Below, piece by piece: positions 59,087-64,000 of a DNA stretch of 64,000 bases (position 1 is the first letter of the stretch; each line of letters opens with the position of its first letter). Both the position numbers and the translations under genes were made by a program. This stretch comes from Mastigamoeba balamuthi (taxonomy: Eukaryota; Evosea; Mastigamoebida; Mastigamoebidae), in contig CACRSC010000053.1 of the NCBI GenBank assembly GCA_902651635.1, forward strand, positions 1 to 64,000, written 5' to 3'. The notes under the pieces were generated by a model, which was given only the letters and a program-made list of their open reading frames with translations, did no database searches and had not been told where the DNA came from.

Positions 59087-60079
59087 ATGAGTGACAACGA
59101 AGAGCATCGCATTACCCTCACGCAGGCGAACTGGGAGACCCTCCTGGACACGTTTCAAGGCCTAACGAAGAAGTACAACAAGCTGCTGCGCGTCGTCGTC
59201 AACCTGGAGAAGCCTCTGTCCCGGCAAAACGCCATCGCGCTGTTGAATCTCGACGAGGAGCATCAGATCATGGCCGGCGTGTTTGGTGCGCTGCGACTCA
59301 TTGTTTTATGCACAACTAACAGAGTGTTGTTTTTGGCGTTTTTTTTTTTGATTTAACACAGAGGGACTCGCCGACGATGAGAATGGAGGGCTTCTGCGCC
59401 ACGTTCTCCTCAAGCACGCGAGCATGGGGTGCAAGCTCGCCAACAAGATGACGACGTTCATGGCCACGGTCCCCGATGCACGCAGGTTTGTTTAAACAAA
59501 CCCCCGCAACTGATAAGTGCACTCAAATCGCTTGTCCGCTGCGCACACAGGTCGAGGGGAATGCCTGAGGACGTACGGAACAACTTCTACATGAAGTACT
59601 TCAGCGAGAAGGAGCGCGCCGCCTGTGCAAGGAACCCGTTTGTCAGTTACGCTTGCCTTCCTTTAAGACCGCGTACCTTTCTGACGCTTCTCGCCGCAGA
59701 GGGCATAGTAGAGAAGGCTATCGAGGGAGCATGGAACGACAAGTTCAAGTCGAAAAAGAAGGCCACGGAGATGGAGGAGGCGCGCCGTCGCGCGGTTGGG
59801 ATCGCAGCGGCGGCCGAGGCGCCGCCTGCAGGGGAGAGACCCGAGAACAGCGAGAGCGATAGCGAGGACGAGGACAAGGAGGACGAGGGAGTGAGGCGTA
59901 AGCAGGCGAGGCCGGCTTTGGCGGCGAGCGCCCTGGCAGCGGCGGCCGACCCGTTCGCGGCACCGCCACGCGCGGAGAAGCGGCCGGCAGAAGGCGACCA
60001 AGCTCCTGTGAGCTCGTCTGCGAAGAAGAAGGCGAGGGCAGCTCCGGGGTCATCCGGAGCCTCCCCCAAGAAGCAATAG
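59087..60079 (+). CDS. nuclear-type protein paired with transposase-type gene
   Basis: Exons 59087-59285, 59362-59485, 59551-59645 and 59700-60079 close at exactly 266 codons (265 aa). The N-terminal half is helical and charged (WETLLDTFQGLTKKYNKLLR, LLRHVLLKHASMGCKLANKM, RNNFYMKYFSEKERAAC). The C-terminal half is acidic then basic (SESDSEDEDKEDEG, KRPAEG, SSSAKKKARA) with likely nuclear localisation signals. I recognise no named domain. The 106-base head-to-head arrangement with the transposase-type gene suggests either two genes of one element, as in TNPA/TNPD systems, or chance. Introns are 76, 65 and 54 nt. Confidence 0.6.
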
Positions 60080-60290
60080 CAAAAAAAACAATTCTTTTAG
60101 AAAAACCAGCGCGCGCGCGCAGCACCAGGGCCAGGAAACCGCGGGCTGTCCCGGGCCAGTGATGCATTTCCGTGCGTCCGCCCCGTGCGCTTCCGCGCGC
60201 ACGCAACACCGAGTTGTGAAAAACCCGCACAGCAGCTTTTCCGTGCGATTCTGTTCACAAGATTCGCACGGATATCTCGAACCTGTGTCC

Positions 60291-63200
60291 ATGTTCGTGA
60301 GCCCCGTCGGCGCTCTGCTGCTGTCGCTGCTCGTGCCCACCGCCCTTGGCGGCTCGTGCGGGCTGCCAGGATCCGGTCCAATCACGAGCTGCGGCGTGTA
60401 CAGCAATTGCGACAACAAGGGGCTCGCGTGGCAGGGCGGCGAGTTCCTCGTGCGTCACGACACGAGCCCTGTGCTGCTCGAGCACTGGCGCCTCAAATCT
60501 GTACGTTCCGTTGAGGACAATGGTGCACCGAAGATCAACTGGGTTCACAATTGCGCGCAGGTGTGCGGTGTGATACACACGACCGGGGCCAGGAACGTGA
60601 GTGCCGTGGTGTACTGTCAGGAACCGGATGGCAAACCCGAGCGCCAGCCGATCTACGTATCGCACCCTCGGACCCTTCCGCCCACTACAGACCAGAACGC
60701 CTGGGTTACCATCGATGTGGACCTCACGTGTAAGGCTGAATCCCGTGACTCAGCCGTTCTGATGTCTTGTTCCGCAGTCCAGGGCTCTCGGTGCAAGGAC
60801 AGTAGTGCTCTTTTCGTCGGACTGTATTCCTGCTCCCGATCCAACGCGAGTACGTGCTGGGGCGCAGACGATACGTCCGTTCCTTCGTGGTCTCGGGGTC
60901 TCCATGAATATGCAGACTGGACAAATCAGTGGCAGAATGTTCTCATCGCCGCCAATGGCATCAGAAGTGCATTGTGCCAACATCATAAAGACACCCTGAC
61001 ATTCAGCAGATCCGCCGAGTGGTTGGACCTGCAGCCCGGTTATGTGGCAGGACGGAAAGTGTGACTGCACCTGCGGAATTCAAGACCCAGTGCGTGCGCT
61101 CGGATGCTCGTGATGTCTCATGCTCTTCCCAGGACTGCGGAACTGAATCTCAGTGCTTGCTGGCCAGTGGTTGTTCGTGGTGCCGAGGTGTTAACAAGTG
61201 TCAATCACTGAATATCTCCTGCCCTTGTATGCACATACACCTCATTTTGTACGGCACTGACAGGTCGATCCAGCCTGCCCCGCCCACGATGCGAGCTCGT
61301 GCCATCGAGATGAGGACTGCAGTTGGTGTGGCGGATCCTGCAAGAACTCATCAATGTGTCCTAGTCTGCGGGCCGTATTGCTCCTTCTGTTTCTCACATT
61401 TCCCAGGGACCGGAATGTGTCAGTTCTTCAAAACGAGCGATTCGTGCACACAGAATGGGTGCATTTGGTGTGGAACTCAGTTGGAATGTCTGGAACTCGA
61501 GGACAGGAGGAAGTGCCCCAGATGCGGTGAGCTCGAGGCGGAGAGCTGTGCAGTACCTGAATGCCTGTGGTGCCCTCTGGAAGGTGTGTGCAAGAACAAA
61601 TCGGAAAACAGCTCTTGCCTTCCCACCTGCTCGGTAGTTGCCGATGGGAAGACTTGTAACTCGCTGGCTGGGTGCCTGTGGTGTGATCGAGCGCGGCGAT
61701 GCCTCACAGTGCAGAGCTATATATCACAGTGCCAGGTCAATTGTGCACTACGTAACCAGTCATCTTGCGCCCAGGATTCGGACTGTAAGACATGTGATAA
61801 TATGTGCATCTCCTCGCCTTCGTCCTGCCTGTGTGCCATCCATAATCGGAGTTCATGCTCAGTTGCTTCTCAGTGCGGGTGGTGTGAGTCTCGCGGTGTT
61901 TGCGATGCTGTTTCAAACTGCCAGAGCTGTTCAGCTGCCAGATATGAAGAGCACTGTGGCGTTGGGCCCTTTACTCAGTGCATGTGGTGTCCGTCGTCCA
62001 TGAAGTGCATGGAACCCTCAGCCTATGTAAATGCATCGTGCTCCTGCAACTCCAACAAACACTTCTGCTCAGAGAACCCAGGGTGCCGTCCTTGCGCATC
62101 TCGCACCAATTGTCAGGAGAGAAGGCTCGTGTGCCCTCTCTGTGCGCACATGGGTGATGCAGCCTCGTGTGTCGCTCAGCCTGGGTGCCATTGGAATTCA
62201 GAGGTGCTGCTCTGCAGTAACAGTGCGGACATAGCTCTGTCCTGCAGTAGCATTGCACGCGAAGACATGTGCCTGTTGTTCAAGGGTTGTTTGTGGTGTC
62301 GACAGAAATGCACTCTGAAGGGCTCAGGAATGTGTCAAAGCTCGGACTCCTTCCCCTGGTTTGCAATCTGGATTGTTATTGCGTTCTGCGGGTTATTGCT
62401 ACTTGTAAGCTCTGGTGTGCTCGCAGTTTGTGCTGTTAGACGCTGGAGGCAGGATCTTCATGACAGTAACGAGGGACGCGAACTCGCTAGTCTCACGCAG
62501 AGCTTTCCCAGTCTCACTGGATTAGTGTACGTTGATACAAAAGAGTTCTGCCATTCGTCGGGTATCGATATTTCAAAGAGAGAGTTGTTGTTCGGCAATA
62601 GAGTGCTCACTGCTGGCCAGAAGGTATCGGACACTATCGTGTTTCATAATGTCTCTACAAAGGTGAGCACAATCTGCCTTGAAACGCCCGCAGTGTCCTC
62701 GAAGTATCGTATAAAACTGCAGTGGGAGACGGCGACTCTGGGCCCCAGGGAAGAGGCCTCCCTCTCTGTGGAGTTCACACCCTGCCTCACCGCGTACATC
62801 ACAGCAGGCATTGCCATCAGAGTCAATCACGCAGACTGCTACACGGTTCTGTCTCTTAGAGTTGAGTCAGCATTCACCTTCGAGCTCGACTGGGACGAGA
62901 TTAAAATCGATAAGCATGTGGGAGAGGGTGGATCTGCGGTTGTCTGGAAGGGTACGTGGCACAAGCAGCAGGTGGCTGTGAAGGAGTACCGCTCCAACAT
63001 GTTGGGAGGCGTAGCCCTCGATGACTTCGGCTCAGAGCTGAAGATTCTATCGGTGCTTCGCTCTCCATACGTTATCTGCTTCTACGGGGCAGTGCTTACT
63101 GCACAACATAAGGCCGTCGTGATGGAGTTCATGCCTCACGGGAGGTAAGCAACCTCGTTGTCTTACCCTCATTGATCACGAGTAGCCTGAAGGCACTTCT

Positions 63201-63806
63201 GTCGAAGCCCATGAGCGAGGTGCTCAAGCACAGAGTCGCTCTGGACTGCGCAAAGGGCATGCAGTACCTTCACCAGAACGGGATTATGCATCGAGGCACG
63301 CACACTCTCATCCCTCGAGGCCAATCTGAGCATGTGCCGCAGATCTCAAACCCGACAACTTGCTTGTGTGTTCGACGAGCCCCAGGGCCTCAGTGTGCGT
63401 GAAATTGACGGACTTCGGAACGAGCCGCGCATTGCGGGACGACAGGACGCAACAGCACACCAAGGGGGTCGGCACATTCGTCTACACAGCGCAAGAGATT
63501 GTCGAGGGCAAGCCCTATAGCCTCAAGGCCGACATCTTCTCGTACGGAGTTCTGTTGTGGGAGGCACGTACATATCCCGCTGTCCGCCACTGTTGTCTCA
63601 GCCTTGCTCAGTTGATCACACAGAAGGAGCCCTATGCCGAGTTCTCGTCGAACTTTGCTGTGATCTCGTTTGTGACGGAAAGCAAGAGACTACCGATACC
63701 CAGTGGATCAAGGCTGTCCGACCTGGTTTCCCCATGTTGGTCCGCTGACACGAGTGCACGCCCCCCGTTTGAAGTCATCGTTCAGAGACTAGAGAGTGCA
63801 ATTTGA
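60291..63806 (+). CDS. receptor TKL kinase with Cys-rich (PSI/CxxCW) ectodomain
   Basis: The start at 60291 gives a signal peptide (MFVSPVGALLLSLLVPTALG). The ectodomain has an N-terminal beta-rich part and then about ten repeats of the CxWC...C type (GCIWCGTQLEC, ECLWCPLEGVC, GCLWCDRARRC, QCMWCPSSMKC), resembling PSI modules and Entamoeba TMK ectodomains. One membrane helix (IWIVIAFCGLLLLVSSGVLA) lies at about 62365-62430, followed by an Ig/MSP-like juxtamembrane segment and a kinase with GEGGSAVVWKG, VAVKEY, HRDLKPDN, DFGTSRAL and GVLLWELITQKEPY, all catalytic residues present. Introns inside the kinase are 63145-63185, 63296-63342 and 63564-63611, the last two with GC donors. Splice joins between 61215 and 61420 are not settled. 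Probably an active plasma-membrane Ser/Thr or Tyr kinase. Confidence 0.82.
63296..63342 (+). other. GC-AG intron in receptor kinase (splits HRD)
   Basis: Donor CGAG|GCACGC and acceptor CCGCAG restore MHRDLKPDN, with the Asp codon split across the junction. No GT donor does so. Confidence 0.85.
63564..63611 (+). other. GC-AG intron in receptor kinase (WE|LIT)
   Basis: Donor GGGAG|GCACGT and acceptor GCTCAG give the conserved LLWELITQKEP. The 48-nt intron is a multiple of three and open if retained. A GT four bases downstream breaks the frame. Confidence 0.8.
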
Positions 63807-64000
63807 GCGAATGGTATCGGTCGATGGCAGTTCGCAGTCCTCTGACGAACGCCATGGCAACAATGCCAAAACATGCTGGACTGCGGATTGGGCATATGCA
63901 AGAGGAGACATACACAACTCCATACAGTGAAAGTGTGCTGTGGTCTTGGTATAGAATGTGACTTTTGTTTTAAAGCTCTAAAGCGATGTCGCAAGTGCAG
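63807..64000. other. 3' flank of receptor kinase
   Basis: No gene is seen in the last 190 bases. Confidence 0.4.

Overview
The window looks like nuclear DNA of a GC-rich, intron-rich amoebozoan, most likely an anaerobic archamoebid of the Mastigamoeba/Entamoeba kind. The reasons are an actobindin gene (an amoebozoan actin-monomer binder), an ADP-forming acetyl-CoA synthetase (the acetate/ATP enzyme of anaerobic amoebae), receptor-like TKL kinases with CxxC/PSI-type ectodomains reminiscent of Entamoeba TMKs, and many very short introns (mostly 46-110 nt). No bacterial, organellar or viral gene set is seen. The organism is inferred; nothing in the sequence names it.

Layout. 1-4.9 kb: a small secreted cysteine-rich gene, then CpG-poor decayed DNA with gene remnants. 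5.1-12.3 kb (-): a 2220-aa EGF/CUB-like receptor ending in a pseudokinase. 12.9-13.8 kb (-): first member of a CxxC family. 14.6-15.1 kb (-): actobindin, divergent from RAD50 (15.75-20.04 kb, +). 20-22 kb: intergenic DNA with a shuffled, partly inverted RAD50 fragment. 22-25.5 kb (+): a small hypothetical gene and an IQ-repeat/C2H2 protein. 25.7-27.9 kb (+): TKL kinase A. 28.4-29.3 kb (-): second CxxC-family member. 30-31.3 kb (-): Rab3GAP2 N-domain protein, divergent from TKL kinase B (31.5-33.4 kb, +), the paralog of kinase A. 33.5-35.5 kb (-): secreted or anchored protein with frame breaks. 35.9-38.7 kb (-): PP2C phosphatase. 39.6-40.9 kb (+): Trm7/FTSJ1. 41-42.6 kb (-): a three-domain BTB protein. 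43.6-44.0 kb (+): small protein 1. 44.3 kb: tRNA-Glu(CTC). 44.5-46.8 kb (+): TBC1D5-like Rab GAP. 47.8-50.5 kb (+): ADP-forming acetyl-CoA synthetase. 50.9-51.4 kb (-): small protein 2, paralog of the 43.6-kb gene. 51.9-53.7 kb (-): amino-acid permease. 53.9-55.6 kb (-): probable seven-helix membrane protein. 55.8-60.1 kb: a TNP2/CACTA-like transposase-type gene divergent from a nuclear-type gene. 60.3-63.8 kb (+): receptor TKL kinase.

Functional themes are signalling (four TKL kinase-fold genes, one PP2C), Rab regulation (Rab3GAP2-like and TBC1D5-like), actin (actobindin), DNA repair (RAD50), tRNA modification (Trm7) and acetate energy metabolism. Three gene families are each present twice. 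Exon structures were derived by hand from GT/AG sites (four introns need a GC donor), frame continuity and, where possible, comparison between paralogs; where lengths and phases close exactly this is stated.
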